Positions 27,582-35,615 of a DNA stretch of 64,000 bases are shown piece after piece. The position numbers and the translations under genes were made by a program. The notes under the pieces are model-generated. The model was given only the letters and a program-made list of their open reading frames with translations, was not told where the DNA came from and made no database searches. Position 1 is the first letter of the stretch, and every line of letters begins with the position of its first letter. Source of the stretch: Viridibacillus soli. Its GTDB lineage: Bacteria; Bacillota; Bacilli; Bacillales_A; Planococcaceae. The stretch spans positions 33,741 to 97,740 of the forward strand of contig NZ_JAEOAH010000018.1 in assembly GCF_016612995.1 (NCBI RefSeq). Direction: 5' to 3'.

Positions 27582-28283
27582 ATGAATAAAAAAACATTAG
27601 GTATTATTGGTGGAGTAGGGCCGCTTGCGACAATGCTTGTAGGAGAAATGATTGTCCGTAGAACGAAGGCTTTCAAAGATCAGGAGCATGTGCATGTCAT
27701 TATCGACAATGATACGCGAATTCCTGATCGTACAGCATTTATATTAAATCCGTCTGAACCGAACCCAGTACCTGTAATGGTTGAGGATACGCACAAGCTT
27801 GCAACTGCAGGGGCAGAGCTCATTGCTATTCCTTGTAACACAGCTCATACATTTTATGATGAGTTACAAGAAAACTCACCAGTACCTGTACTGCATATGA
27901 TCCGTGAAACAGCAAAAAAGGCGAAGCAACTTGGTGCCAAACGTGTTGGTGTGTTAGCAACAATTGGTACACTTACTTCAGGCGTTTACCAAAAAGCATT
28001 GGAAGAGGCTGGTTTAGAGCCAGTCATTCCAAATGAACAATTGCAGCGACAAGTCATGTCAATCATTTATGATTATGTGAAAGCGGGTAAGACAGTTACA
28101 CATCATGAATGGAATGTGATTGAAGCAGCGATAAAAGCAGAAAATTGCGACCGTATTATTTTAGGGTGTACAGAGCTCTCAATAGTGAACCGAGAGTTAG
28201 CACTTGATGATTCTTATATTGATTCGTTACTTGTTCTTGCTGACTGTGCTATTGTTAGCTGTGGATATGAATTACTAGATTAG
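27582..28283 (+). CDS. Aspartate/glutamate racemase family, probable aspartate racemase
   Basis: A 233-residue PLP-independent racemase. The two catalytic cysteines are C85 (IPCNTAH) and C196 (GCTELS), and the N-terminus GIIGGVGPLATM is typical of aspartate racemase rather than of MurI. It starts 3 bp after the ATP-grasp stop, so translation is probably coupled and its product, D-Asp, would feed that ligase. D-Glu cannot be excluded as the product, but D-Asp is the more common activity for this sequence type. A perfect terminator follows. Confidence 0.9.
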   Translation: MNKKTLGIIGGVGPLATMLVGEMIVRRTKAFKDQEHVHVIIDNDTRIPDRTAFILNPSEPNPVPVMVEDTHKLATAGAELIAIPCNTAHTFYDELQENSPVPVLHMIRETAKKAKQLGAKRVGVLATIGTLTSGVYQKALEEAGLEPVIPNEQLQRQVMSIIYDYVKAGKTVTHHEWNVIEAAIKAENCDRIILGCTELSIVNRELALDDSYIDSLLVLADCAIVSCGYELLD

Positions 28284-28290
28284 AGCGTTG

Positions 28291-28324
28291 AAACCTGTCC
28301 TTTCATCAAGGGCAGGTTTTTACA
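28291..28324 (+). terminator. Terminator after the racemase
   Basis: AAACCTGTCCT/AGGGCAGGTTT, fully paired 11-bp stem (one G-T), loop of 7, then TTTAC. Confidence 0.8.
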
Positions 28325-28336
28325 TAAAAAACTATA

Positions 28337-28359
28337 ATTCGCATATACGTTATGCGAAT
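28337..28359 (+). promoter_or_regulatory. Leader hairpin or operator before the helicase
   Basis: ATTCGCATA/TATGCGAAT perfect 9-bp inverted repeat with a 5-nt centre, ending a few bases before the ribosome site of the helicase. It could be a cold-sensitive leader hairpin or an operator; nothing more can be told. Confidence 0.4.
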
Positions 28360-28378
28360 GAGAGAAGGTGGAATAGCA

Positions 28379-29524
28379 ATGTCTTTTTTAACTTTATTAA
28401 ATGAAGATTTACAAAAAAAATGGTCTTTCGAACATACAATGCCAATCCAAGATGAAATGATTCCAGCATTACTTGAAGGCAAAGATGTAGTAGCAGAATC
28501 TCCAACAGGAACTGGTAAAACACTCGCGTATCTATTACCAATATTACAAACAGTTGACGGTTCTAAAAAAGCGACACAAGCATTAATCATCGCTCCATCA
28601 CAAGAATTATGTATGCAAATTGTCGAAGTAACGCGTACATGGGTTGCGGGAACGAATATATCAGTCGTACCATTAATTGGTGGTGCCAATCCACAACGTC
28701 AAATCGACAAACTAAAGAAAAAACCAACAATCGTTGTCGGCACACCGGGTCGCCTAAACGAATTAGTAAAAGCAAAAAAACTAAAGCTTCATGAACTAAC
28801 TAAAATTGTTCTTGATGAAGGGGACCAACTTCTTAGCCGCGACTACCGCGTATTAGTTAAATCATTTATCGATGGAGCAAGCCATGGTCGCCAAGTAACC
28901 GTTGTTTCTGCAACAATCACAGAGGAAATAGAACTAGTTGCTGCACGTATGATGAGTGAACCTGTACGCTTCAAAGTTAGCTTAGATGACATGCCAAACC
29001 AAGGTAAAGTGACGCATTCATTCATGAAAATTGAAGAGCGAGATAAAACAGAAATGCTGCGTAAGCTCTCTAATGTGAGCGGCCTACGTGGGTTAGCATT
29101 CGTCAACAACTTAGATCAATTATTGATGAAAGAAACAAAGCTATCATATCGCGCTGCACCGATCGTTGTATTACACTCTGAAATGAAAAAAGAAGAACGT
29201 AAATCCGCTCTAGATGCATTCCGTAAAGGTGATGCACGCATTTTAATCGCAACAGATGTAGCAGCTCGTGGATTAGACATCGAAGGGCTAACACATGTTA
29301 TTCATGTAGATGTTCCGCATACAATGGAGCAGTACTTACACCGTTCAGGCCGCACAGGACGTGCAGGAGCAGATGGTGAAGTATTAACACTACTTGCACA
29401 TCACGAAGAGCATACGTATCGTAAATGGACTCGTGAGCTACCATCTAAACCAGTTGAAAAAACGTGGACGGGTGGTAAACTAATCGAAAGAATAACGAAA
29501 CCTACTGTGAAAAGAGGCAAATAG
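28379..29524 (+). CDS. DEAD-box ATP-dependent RNA helicase (YfmL-like), motif II DEGD
   Basis: A 381-residue minimal RNA helicase. Motifs are in order: I SPTGTGKT (about 42-49), Ia APSQELCMQ, Ib GTPGRL, II DEGD at D146-D149 (not DEAD), III VSATI, IV-V AFVNNLDQ and ATDVAARGLD, VI HRSGRTGRAG. The short tail after motif VI lacks an RNA-binding extension, similar to B. subtilis YfmL, which helps ribosome assembly in the cold. ATG 28379 has AGAAGGTGGA upstream; the in-frame extension to 28352 lies in the leader hairpin. It ends 2 bp before an aminopeptidase gene. Confidence 0.9.
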   Translation: MSFLTLLNEDLQKKWSFEHTMPIQDEMIPALLEGKDVVAESPTGTGKTLAYLLPILQTVDGSKKATQALIIAPSQELCMQIVEVTRTWVAGTNISVVPLIGGANPQRQIDKLKKKPTIVVGTPGRLNELVKAKKLKLHELTKIVLDEGDQLLSRDYRVLVKSFIDGASHGRQVTVVSATITEEIELVAARMMSEPVRFKVSLDDMPNQGKVTHSFMKIEERDKTEMLRKLSNVSGLRGLAFVNNLDQLLMKETKLSYRAAPIVVLHSEMKKEERKSALDAFRKGDARILIATDVAARGLDIEGLTHVIHVDVPHTMEQYLHRSGRTGRAGADGEVLTLLAHHEEHTYRKWTRELPSKPVEKTWTGGKLIERITKPTVKRGK

Positions 29525-29526
29525 GT

Positions 29527-30756
29527 ATGTCATTCCAAGAGAAATTAGCACAATTTGCGGAGCTTGCTGTAAAAGTAGGTGTCAACATTCAAAATGGCCA
29601 AACACTTCTCATTAATACAACGACAGATACAATTGAATTTACCCGTTTAGTCGTAAAAGCAGCATATGCAGCTGGCGCAGGCCGCGTCACTGTGAATTTT
29701 GCGGATGGGGAAATTGATCGTGCATTCTTTGATAACGCACCAGATGATGAATTTGCAAGATATCCTCGCTGGATTAGCGAACAACGCGACGAGCTAATCG
29801 AACGTAAAGGCGCATTATTATGGATTGATGCTGCGGATCCGGATTTATTATCAGGTGTACCTGTAACGAAGCTATCTGCACATCAAAAAGCAGCTGGTAA
29901 AGCATTAGAGAACTATCGCAATGCTGTTATGAATGACAAAATCGCATGGGCAATTATCGCTGTCCCGTCAAAACAATGGGCAGCAAAAGTATTCCCTAAT
30001 GTAGTGGCTGACAAGCAGGTAGAAGCATTATGGGATGCAATTTTTAAAACAGTTCGTATTGGTGAAGGCAATGCTGTTGAAAACTGGCAAGGTCATTTGA
30101 AAAATCTAGATACCCGTGCAGGCTTACTGAATACAAAACGCTATGCAAAACTACATTACACAGCACCAGGTACTGATTTAACAATTGAATTACCTAATAA
30201 GCATATTTGGCAAACAGGTGCTAGCCTAACACCGGAACACACTTCATTCGTAGCAAATATGCCGACAGAAGAAGTATTTACGATGCCATCTAAATACGGC
30301 GTAAATGGCTTTGTATCAAATTCAAAACCACTTGTCTTCCAAGGTAATATTATCGATGATTTCAAACTAACATTTGAAAAAGGCAAAATTGTTAAAGCAG
30401 AAGCGGGCGTTGGCAACGATTTACTACAAGAACTAATCAAAGCAGATGAAGGCTCAAAATATCTTGGAGAAGTAGCATTAGTGCCACATGAATCACCCAT
30501 CTCTGCATCAAATATTCTTTACTACAACACATTATTTGATGAAAATGCTTCAAACCATTTAGCAATCGGTGAAGCCTACCCAACTTGCTACGAAGGTGGC
30601 AGTGATTTATCAAAAGAACAACTTGAAGAGCACGGCATTAACACTTCTATTACTCACGAAGATTTCATGATTGGCAGCGCCGACATGGACATCGACGGTA
30701 TTTTAGCAGACGGCAGAGTAGAACCAATCTTCCGTAAAGGTAGCTGGGCATTTTAA
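29527..30756 (+). CDS. Aminopeptidase, peptidase family M29 (AmpS/AmpT type)
   Basis: A 409-residue cytosolic metallo-aminopeptidase. The dinuclear metal ligands of the family sit in MPTEEVFT, GEVALVPH, NASNHLAIG and the late THEDFMIGS motif (H-x-D). It follows the helicase by 2 bp and shares its transcript. A second M29 gene lies at 41555-42787; the two share the blocks HYRAPGTDLTIELP / HYTAPGTDLTIELP and ANMPTEEVFT, so they are old paralogues. Substrate preference unknown. Confidence 0.93.
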   Translation: MSFQEKLAQFAELAVKVGVNIQNGQTLLINTTTDTIEFTRLVVKAAYAAGAGRVTVNFADGEIDRAFFDNAPDDEFARYPRWISEQRDELIERKGALLWIDAADPDLLSGVPVTKLSAHQKAAGKALENYRNAVMNDKIAWAIIAVPSKQWAAKVFPNVVADKQVEALWDAIFKTVRIGEGNAVENWQGHLKNLDTRAGLLNTKRYAKLHYTAPGTDLTIELPNKHIWQTGASLTPEHTSFVANMPTEEVFTMPSKYGVNGFVSNSKPLVFQGNIIDDFKLTFEKGKIVKAEAGVGNDLLQELIKADEGSKYLGEVALVPHESPISASNILYYNTLFDENASNHLAIGEAYPTCYEGGSDLSKEQLEEHGINTSITHEDFMIGSADMDIDGILADGRVEPIFRKGSWAF

Positions 30757-30766
30757 TAAATGAATT

Positions 30767-30806
30767 AGAGCCGCTTCGTCCTTTTGGGCGTAGCGGCTCT
30801 TTTTAT
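30767..30806 (+). terminator. Terminator after the M29 gene
   Basis: AGAGCCGCT/AGCGGCTCT perfect stem plus inner pairs, TTTTTATG tail. A repeat array begins about 47 bp beyond. Confidence 0.88.
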
Positions 30807-30852
30807 GTGTGTTTTAGGACTTAAATATTCAGAAAAATAACAAAGGGGCGAA

Positions 30853-30936
30853 GTTGCGCAACAATCAACAAGGTTTGCGCAACAATCAAAGCTGTTTCCG
30901 CAACAAACACTAATAGTTCCGCAACAATCCCAATTC
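30853..30936. repeat. Short tandem array, about 21 bp period (GCGCAACAATC type), four units
   Basis: Four units of 20, 21, 22 and about 20 bp with the core GTTKCGCAACAATCAA: GTTGCGCAACAATC, GTTTGCGCAACAATC, GTTTCCGCAACAAAC, GTTCCGCAACAATC. The repeat core is unrelated to that of the 14.4 and 16.3 kb arrays, but period and position after a terminator are alike. Confidence 0.75.
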
Positions 30937-30947
30937 CATCTCAAAAC

Positions 30948-30994
30948 AAAAACTACTCCTGTGGAATTAAATCATCCACGAAGAGTAGCTTTTG
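30948..30994 (-). terminator. Terminator for the 42-residue minus-strand gene
   Basis: Read on the minus strand, AAAAGCTACTCTTCGTGGA pairs with TCCACAGGAGTAGTTTTT and the tail is TTTG. It starts directly at the stop codon of the small gene. Confidence 0.7.
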
Positions 30995-31123
30995 TTATTT
31001 ATTATATCTCTTAGTGGGTACTTGTTGTGATTTACCTTTTCGGGCATCAATAACTTTAATGACAATTGGATAAACGATTGGTGCTAATTTAATAGCAGTT
31101 TTTACGACTTTCCCTATCTTCAT
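30995..31123 (-). CDS. Small basic protein of 42 residues, unknown
   Basis: ATG 31123 is preceded by TGGAGTG and opens a 42-codon ORF that ends exactly at a terminator. The product begins MKIGKVVKTAIKLAPIVYPI, with one amphipathic to hydrophobic segment, and then a basic tail (VIDARKGKSQQVPTKRYNK). The gene-like framing on both sides makes it credible. It may be a small membrane-associated protein. I do not recognise a family. Confidence 0.6.
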   Translation of the reverse strand: MKIGKVVKTAIKLAPIVYPIVIKVIDARKGKSQQVPTKRYNK

Positions 31124-31181
31124 CTAGTAGCACTCCATTTCTTGTAAGCTCATAATATTATATTCCCAAAATTGCTTCATA

Positions 31182-31514
31182 TTAAACACGTAGTACACGA
31201 ACACCTTGGATGATATTCCAAATGATCACTGCTAAAGATAAAAGGATTTCTACAACAATAAAAGAGATAATTAAAATAGGTCCTATGCTCATAACACTGT
31301 TAGAACTACTTGCATAAAATCCAAAGGAGATAAAGAAAATAAAGAAACCAATAATTGATGGGATAATTAGTAATAAATGCGATAAAAACGCACGTTTTGC
31401 ATGATTTTTTACATCGGAATCTGTACTTACGAAATAAACAATCAACGGCAACAGAAATCCTGCAAAAAATATACTGAAATAACATAAAGCCGATAATACT
31501 CGATTGTTATCCAA
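31182..31514 (-). CDS. DUF4870 (Tic20-like) small membrane protein
   Basis: A 110-residue protein with three predicted helices. The start block DNNRVLSALCYFSIFF, the middle D-V-K-N-H-A-K-R-A-F (VKNHAKRAFLSH) and the I-W-N-I-I-Q-G end match the DUF4870 layout. TTG 31514 is chosen: on the coding strand GGAGGTG lies 5-11 nt before it, and the in-frame ATG at 31529 overlaps this ribosome site. Function unknown. Confidence 0.8.
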   Translation of the reverse strand: MDNNRVLSALCYFSIFFAGFLLPLIVYFVSTDSDVKNHAKRAFLSHLLLIIPSIIGFFIFFISFGFYASSSNSVMSIGPILIISFIVVEILLSLAVIIWNIIQGVRVLRV

Positions 31515-31585
31515 CTGAAGCACCTCCATTCATATTATTATTTACGCTACATCGCCCAAAAAGATTCAACTGAGCGCATGTTTTT

Positions 31586-32034
31586 TCAATATTCCAGAGA
31601 AAAGGTGTACATACTGATATTTTCAGCAGGCCCATGCCAATCTGCGGCTGGCCTAAATTCATTTGCACCTACTCCATTAGCTGTGCAAAATCTTGTATCG
31701 GCAGAGCTATGTTGCTCAAATAACAGTGCTCGTTCATCATAAACTTCAGCAGTAGCATCTAACAAAGATAAAATAAATATTGAAAAGTCCACCTGCTTGT
31801 ATTGTAGCCAAATTAATCAATGGGAAATCATAAAATGCATTGCTAGCAGTTGTGAAAAGAAAACGCACCAACTGTGAGTAGAAATGCATAACTTATAAGC
31901 CAATTTGTAGCTGTGTTGGTTCACCACAAATGAAAAAATGACCATTGTAGCCATTACGGGCAAGCCAGCCTGATGTATCTTCATCTGTTACAAAATGGAG
32001 TTGTAGACGCATAGGTAACGTATCAGCTGCTATT
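31586..32034 (-). pseudogene. Decayed minus-strand gene, identity unknown
   Basis: Three stretches that look like protein fall in different frames: IAADTLPMRLQLHFVTDEDT continuing to a stop near 31891, then a hydrophobic run with FLFTTASNAFYDFPLINLAT, then a 68-codon piece ending SMYTFSLEY at 31586. Together they look like a frameshifted remnant. None has a start signal, and I do not recognise the parent. This fills most of the 600-bp gap between the DUF4870 gene and the TPP riboswitch. Confidence 0.4.
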
Positions 32035-32112
32035 TAGGAGAAATCTATTGAATATTGATATTAGTTTGAGTACAATAGGTGGTGTTCGACAATAACAATT
32101 AAATGATGTATT

Positions 32113-32205
32113 TACCACAAGGGGAGCCGAAATGGTCGGCTGAGAGTGAACCCAAAGTTCTAACCCTTTGAACCTGTAAGTTAATGCTTGCGTAGGAATG
32201 TGGAT
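32113..32205 (+). promoter_or_regulatory. TPP riboswitch (THI element)
   Basis: All core blocks of the thiamine pyrophosphate aptamer are present in order: closing helix CCACA/TGTGG, GGGGAGCCG, GGCTGAGAGTGAACCC, AACCCTTTGAACCTG, GTTAATGC and GCGTAGGAATGTGG. It is followed by a terminator at 32223-32256 and thiT at 32350, so TPP should switch the thiamine transporter off by premature termination. Confidence 0.95.
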
Positions 32206-32222
32206 AGAAACCGACATATAAC

Positions 32223-32256
32223 CGATGTCAGGACCTGTCCTGATGTCGTTTTTTTG
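32223..32256 (+). terminator. Riboswitch-controlled terminator of thiT
   Basis: CGATGTCAGGA/TCCTGATGTCG stem (11 bp with two G-T pairs), CCTG loop, seven T. The preceding CGACAT (32211-32217 region) can pair with ATGTCG of the 3' arm, a plausible antiterminator. Confidence 0.88.
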
Positions 32257-32349
32257 TTGCCCAAAGTTTTACTATCTAGAGCTCATTTACAAATGAGATA
32301 CGTTTAGGTCTTGTGTGTTCTACATCAGAACTACGGGAGGATATTTATA

Positions 32350-32910
32350 TTGAATAAAAAGAGATTATTGTTTTTAATCGAGATTGCAATTTTTGCTGCG
32401 ATCGGCTTGATTTTGGATCAGCTGTCATTTAAGTTGTGGGCACAAGGTGGTTCTATAAGCCTTGTTATGGTACCGATTGTGTTAATGGCATTCCGCTGGG
32501 GTGTTTCAGGTGGTTTGATTACAGGCTTCTTAATTGGTTTATTGCAAGCGTTGATTGTTCCTACTATTTATACGCCTGTTCAAGGTTTTATCGATTACTT
32601 CTTAGCGTTTACTGTTGTAGGGCTTGCTGGTGTTGTGAGACATAAGGTATTTGCAGCAAGCAAGCAATTGAACAAAAAAATGATGACTTTGTATATTGTA
32701 CTCGGTACAGTTCTTGGTGGTTTGTTGAGATACATTGCACATACTGCAGCAGGGATTGCCTTCTTCGGTGAATATGCAGGTGGAGAAAACGTTTACTGGT
32801 ATGCCATCGTTTATAACGGTACGTATATGCTGCCAGCTACTATACTAACTGCAATCGTAGCTGTATTTTTATTTACTTCAGCACCTCGTTTATTACAACA
32901 GAAAAATTGA
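32350..32910 (+). CDS. thiT: ThiT, thiamine-specific S component of an ECF transporter
   Basis: A 186-residue integral membrane protein with six helices. It binds thiamine and uses the shared EcfAA'T module for import. The C-terminal pocket residues are in the YAGGENVYWYAIVYNGTYMLP block, the hallmark of ThiT/YuaJ. Start is TTG 32350 with GGGAGG 9 nt upstream; the longer reading to 32311 runs into the leader. The TPP riboswitch upstream confirms vitamin B1 control. Confidence 0.95.
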   Translation: MNKKRLLFLIEIAIFAAIGLILDQLSFKLWAQGGSISLVMVPIVLMAFRWGVSGGLITGFLIGLLQALIVPTIYTPVQGFIDYFLAFTVVGLAGVVRHKVFAASKQLNKKMMTLYIVLGTVLGGLLRYIAHTAAGIAFFGEYAGGENVYWYAIVYNGTYMLPATILTAIVAVFLFTSAPRLLQQKN

Positions 32911-32914
32911 TGAT

Positions 32915-32950
32915 AGAGGGGATTCCGACAATGTGGAATCCTCTTTTTAT
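32915..32950 (+). terminator. Terminator after thiT
   Basis: AGAGGGGATTCC/GGAATCCTCT (one bulged G) followed by TTTTTAT. Confidence 0.8.
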
Positions 32951-33148
32951 GGCGTATTTCAATGCTTTTAAAATGCTTTTATTTTACAATCACTTTTTCA
33001 AAATGGACATATAATTTTATTAAGATATAAAATTTTTCTAAATTTATAGTCATTTAAAATGACAGTAAATATGAATTTCATGTTCTTCATTTTGCTGAAA
33101 AAGTGGTATAGTAGGGATTAGACATATTAGAAGAAGGGATCGTTATAA

Positions 33149-33901
33149 ATGATTGCTAAAACTCAAGAAGAAATAGAAGGTTTGAAAAAAGCTGGTCGTG
33201 TAATGGCTCAAGTTCGTGAAGCGATGAAAGCTGCTACAAAACCAGGTGTAACAACAAAAGAAATAGATGAAATTGGTGGCCGTTTATTCGAAGAAAATGG
33301 AGCTGTTTCAGGACCTAAAAGTGAATATGATTTTCCTGGCTACACATGTATTAGTGTGAACGAACAAGTTGCACACGGCATTCCAGGAAACCTAATGCTG
33401 AAAGAGGGAGACCTTATTAATATCGACGTTTCTGGCCATGTAGATGGCTATTTTGCTGATACAGGTGTGTCATTTGTTGTTGGCGAAGGATCTTACCCAG
33501 AAATCGATAAACTTTGTAAAGTTGCTGAAAGTGCATTTGATCGTGCAATGACAAAAGTAAAACCAGGTGCTCGTTTAAACCAGATTGGTAAAGCTGTTGA
33601 GCGCGAAGCAAAAGATAATGGCCTAACTGTTATTATGAACTTAACAGGTCATGGAATCGGTCGTTCACTCCATGAAGAACCGCAACATATATTGAACTAT
33701 TTTGATGCATGGGATCGTACAATTTTAAAAGAGGGTATGGTATTAGCTGTTGAACCTTTCATCTCACAAAAAGCTGAATCTATCGTCGAATCAGGTGATG
33801 GCTGGACGTTTATAACGCCAGATAAATCACTTGTTGCACAGTATGAGCATACAATCATCGTAACAGATGGCGAACCAATCATTACAACTAAATTAGACTA
33901 A
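33149..33901 (+). CDS. map: Type I methionine aminopeptidase
   Basis: A 250-residue pita-bread fold metalloenzyme that removes the initiator methionine from new proteins. The metal ligands are all present: D93 (INIDVSG), D104 (YFADTG), H168 (TGHGIG), E202 (AVEPF) and E233 (QYEHT). It lies outside the ribosomal-protein operon where the essential copy usually sits, so this is probably the second, YflG-like enzyme. GAAGGGAT is upstream of the ATG. Confidence 0.95.
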   Translation: MIAKTQEEIEGLKKAGRVMAQVREAMKAATKPGVTTKEIDEIGGRLFEENGAVSGPKSEYDFPGYTCISVNEQVAHGIPGNLMLKEGDLINIDVSGHVDGYFADTGVSFVVGEGSYPEIDKLCKVAESAFDRAMTKVKPGARLNQIGKAVEREAKDNGLTVIMNLTGHGIGRSLHEEPQHILNYFDAWDRTILKEGMVLAVEPFISQKAESIVESGDGWTFITPDKSLVAQYEHTIIVTDGEPIITTKLD

Positions 33902-33910
33902 TATTATAAG

Positions 33911-33950
33911 TAAAGCCTCCTTTGCATTTTTGCAAGGGAGGCTTATTTTA
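33911..33950. terminator. Bidirectional terminator
   Basis: TAAAGCCTCCTTTGCA/TGCAAGGGAGGCTTA with a 4-nt loop; T-rich on both sides, between convergent genes. Confidence 0.85.
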
Positions 33951-33953
33951 TCT

Positions 33954-34436
33954 TTATTGTCCGGCATCTTTCTCAATTTGCTTATTTTTTAGGTAGGAAG
34001 TTTTTAGTGAAATATAGTTCATTAAAAATAAGAAGAAGACAATTAGTATTGATAAACCAATAATGTCTATCCAATTCTCCTTCCCTTGAGGCGCCCCTTT
34101 AAAAAGAATAGAAATAAAGTTGAAAATGATCATGAATATAATGGATTGCAAAGAAATTTTTTTCACTTCAGATTTATAATCGGCCTTACTAAAAACACTC
34201 GTATATTCAATACCGGAAAGAATATATCTCAAAATAGTGTAAATGGATACGATAGACAAACCAATGCCTGTTAATAGTACCCCGCTACTTTCCTTGAAAT
34301 TAAAGAAACGGCTGATTAGTAAAAATGAAATACTAAAAAGTATAAAGAGAACTAATGCTTCAGCAAGGAAGTAAAGTAATTTTTTTTCCTTAAATTCATC
34401 TTGTGGTAAAAAAAATAATAACCATGATTTTTTCAT
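33954..34436 (-). CDS. DUF3278-like membrane protein paired with an XRE regulator
   Basis: About 160 residues from ATG 34436, which has GGGAGGAC just upstream, formed by the end of the preceding gene. The start MKKSWLLFFLPQDEFKEK and three to four hydrophobic helices with RYILSGIEYTSVFS resemble the DUF3278 group that accompanies small XRE-type regulators. It is separated from the regulator by 2 bp, so the two are translated together. The longer reading to 34499 overlaps the regulator and is not used. Function unknown. Confidence 0.75.
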   Translation of the reverse strand: MKKSWLLFFLPQDEFKEKKLLYFLAEALVLFILFSISFLLISRFFNFKESSGVLLTGIGLSIVSIYTILRYILSGIEYTSVFSKADYKSEVKKISLQSIIFMIIFNFISILFKGAPQGKENWIDIIGLSILIVFFLFLMNYISLKTSYLKNKQIEKDAGQ

Positions 34437-34438
34437 TT

Positions 34439-34630
34439 TCAGTCCTCCCAGAACAAATCGTCTAGTGTTTTGTCTAATCTTTTGGCAATGGATATACAAA
34501 GATGAAGTGATGGATTATACTTTCCATTTTCAATCAGCCCTATTGTTTGTCGAGTTGCCCCAACAGACTTTGCTAAGTCTTCCTGCGTTATAGACTTTGC
34601 AAGTCGAGCCTCTTTTACATTGTTGGACAT
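34439..34630 (-). CDS. Small XRE-family transcriptional regulator (63 residues)
   Basis: A single helix-turn-helix domain: ARLAKSITQEDLAKSVGATR then QTIGLIENGKYNPSLHLCIS and the common end LDKTLDDLFWED (YozG/YvaO-like). ATG 34630 follows AGGAGGAATT. It overlaps in operon sense with the membrane protein downstream, and palindromic sites at 34676-34719 lie in its promoter, so autoregulation is likely. Confidence 0.93.
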   Translation of the reverse strand: MSNNVKEARLAKSITQEDLAKSVGATRQTIGLIENGKYNPSLHLCISIAKRLDKTLDDLFWED

Positions 34631-34675
34631 AATTCCTCCTAATAGCGTTATTAACAATTAAATAATTCTAAATGT

Positions 34676-34719
34676 AATGTAACATATATATAACATTGAA
34701 TGCAATATATATGTTGCAT
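34676..34719 (-). promoter_or_regulatory. Candidate operator of the XRE regulator
   Basis: Two inverted repeats, AATGT...ACATT at 34676-34697 and ATGCAATATATATGTTGCAT at 34700-34719, lie 46-90 bp before the regulator start, within its AT-rich promoter region. Confidence 0.4.
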
Positions 34720-34827
34720 TTGGTAATTGTAATTTAAAGTTAAGATAAAGATATGGATAAATCTTTTAATAAGCTCCACCGGAATTTAGAATAAGTTAAT
34801 CACTTTTAGTGGTAAAATGACAAATTA

Positions 34828-34875
34828 AAACCCAGACAAGAGAAATCAAATATCTCTTGTCTGGGTTTCATTTCT
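34828..34875 (-). terminator. Terminator of the TspO-like gene
   Basis: AAACCCAGACAAGAGA/TCTCTTGTCTGGGTTT, a perfect 16-bp stem, T-rich on the minus strand. Confidence 0.85.
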
Positions 34876-34883
34876 ACGGACTC

Positions 34884-35615
34884 TCAAGATTTTTCTTTTT
34901 GTTTTTTTATAAATAAGATACCTGCTAGTAAGACACCACTTAAAAACAGTGCTGCAGTTGTTACAAGTAATTCTTCAAAGCCGTTTTTCATAGCAATACC
35001 AATATAAGCCCAAATGAAGACGATAGGATAAGTAATATCGAAATGATGGAAGCGAATATGTAATGCAATAGCGGTACCAAAAGTAAGCATAATAACAGTC
35101 CACAACGGGTCACTAAAGCCTAATCCGCTCCAATGATTGTATGTGAAAACAAAAGCAATATTAGTAAATGTTGCTATGCTAATCCAAGCGAAGTAAATGG
35201 AAATAGGTATACGCTCTGAACATGAATGACGATCATGACTATATGAGAAATATAGAAGAGCTAAACAAGCTAATAATAAAAGCATTACGACAACTGAAGT
35301 CTTAAAGTAACTATAATGCCAAAAGAAAATCCACAAAATATTTAAAAGTGAGCTAGCGGTAAAAAACAGCGTTTGTTGAATCGAAATCGTGTTCTTTCTC
35401 TGACGATGTTGCCAATGTTTATAAATCCAGTAAGCTAAAATGATATATATGAAGCCCCAAATGCTAAAAACATATTTTGCTGGAGTAAAAAGAACCGAAT
35501 AACTGTCGGAGATTTCACCTGTAGTTTGCCCGTTAAGTGGAAGAATATTAGCTGCTGCGTTTACAGCAATCATCGCAATATAAGCGATGGTAATGATAAG
35601 AAGTCTTCCCAACAA
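34884..35615 (-). CDS. TspO/MBR-related tryptophan-rich membrane protein
   Basis: A 243-residue protein with six to seven helices, longer than canonical TspO (about 160) but with its N-terminal signature FTPAKYVFSIWGFIYI (P-x-x-x-F-x-x-x-W). Aromatic residues cluster in the membrane. Members of this larger group are annotated as tryptophan-rich sensory proteins, with no settled function. Start TTG 35615 (or the next TTG) follows GGGAGGAG. Monocistronic. Confidence 0.8.
   Translation of the reverse strand: MLGRLLIITIAYIAMIAVNAAANILPLNGQTTGEISDSYSVLFTPAKYVFSIWGFIYIILAYWIYKHWQHRQRKNTISIQQTLFFTASSLLNILWIFFWHYSYFKTSVVVMLLLLACLALLYFSYSHDRHSCSERIPISIYFAWISIATFTNIAFVFTYNHWSGLGFSDPLWTVIMLTFGTAIALHIRFHHFDITYPIVFIWAYIGIAMKNGFEELLVTTAALFLSGVLLAGILFIKKQKEKS

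Noticed and set aside
29103..29294. Several ORFs inside the helicase gene in other frames
   Set aside because: Shadows of a strongly coding frame.
32023..32217. 64-codon minus-strand ORF
   Set aside because: It is antisense to the TPP riboswitch, whose motifs fully explain the sequence.
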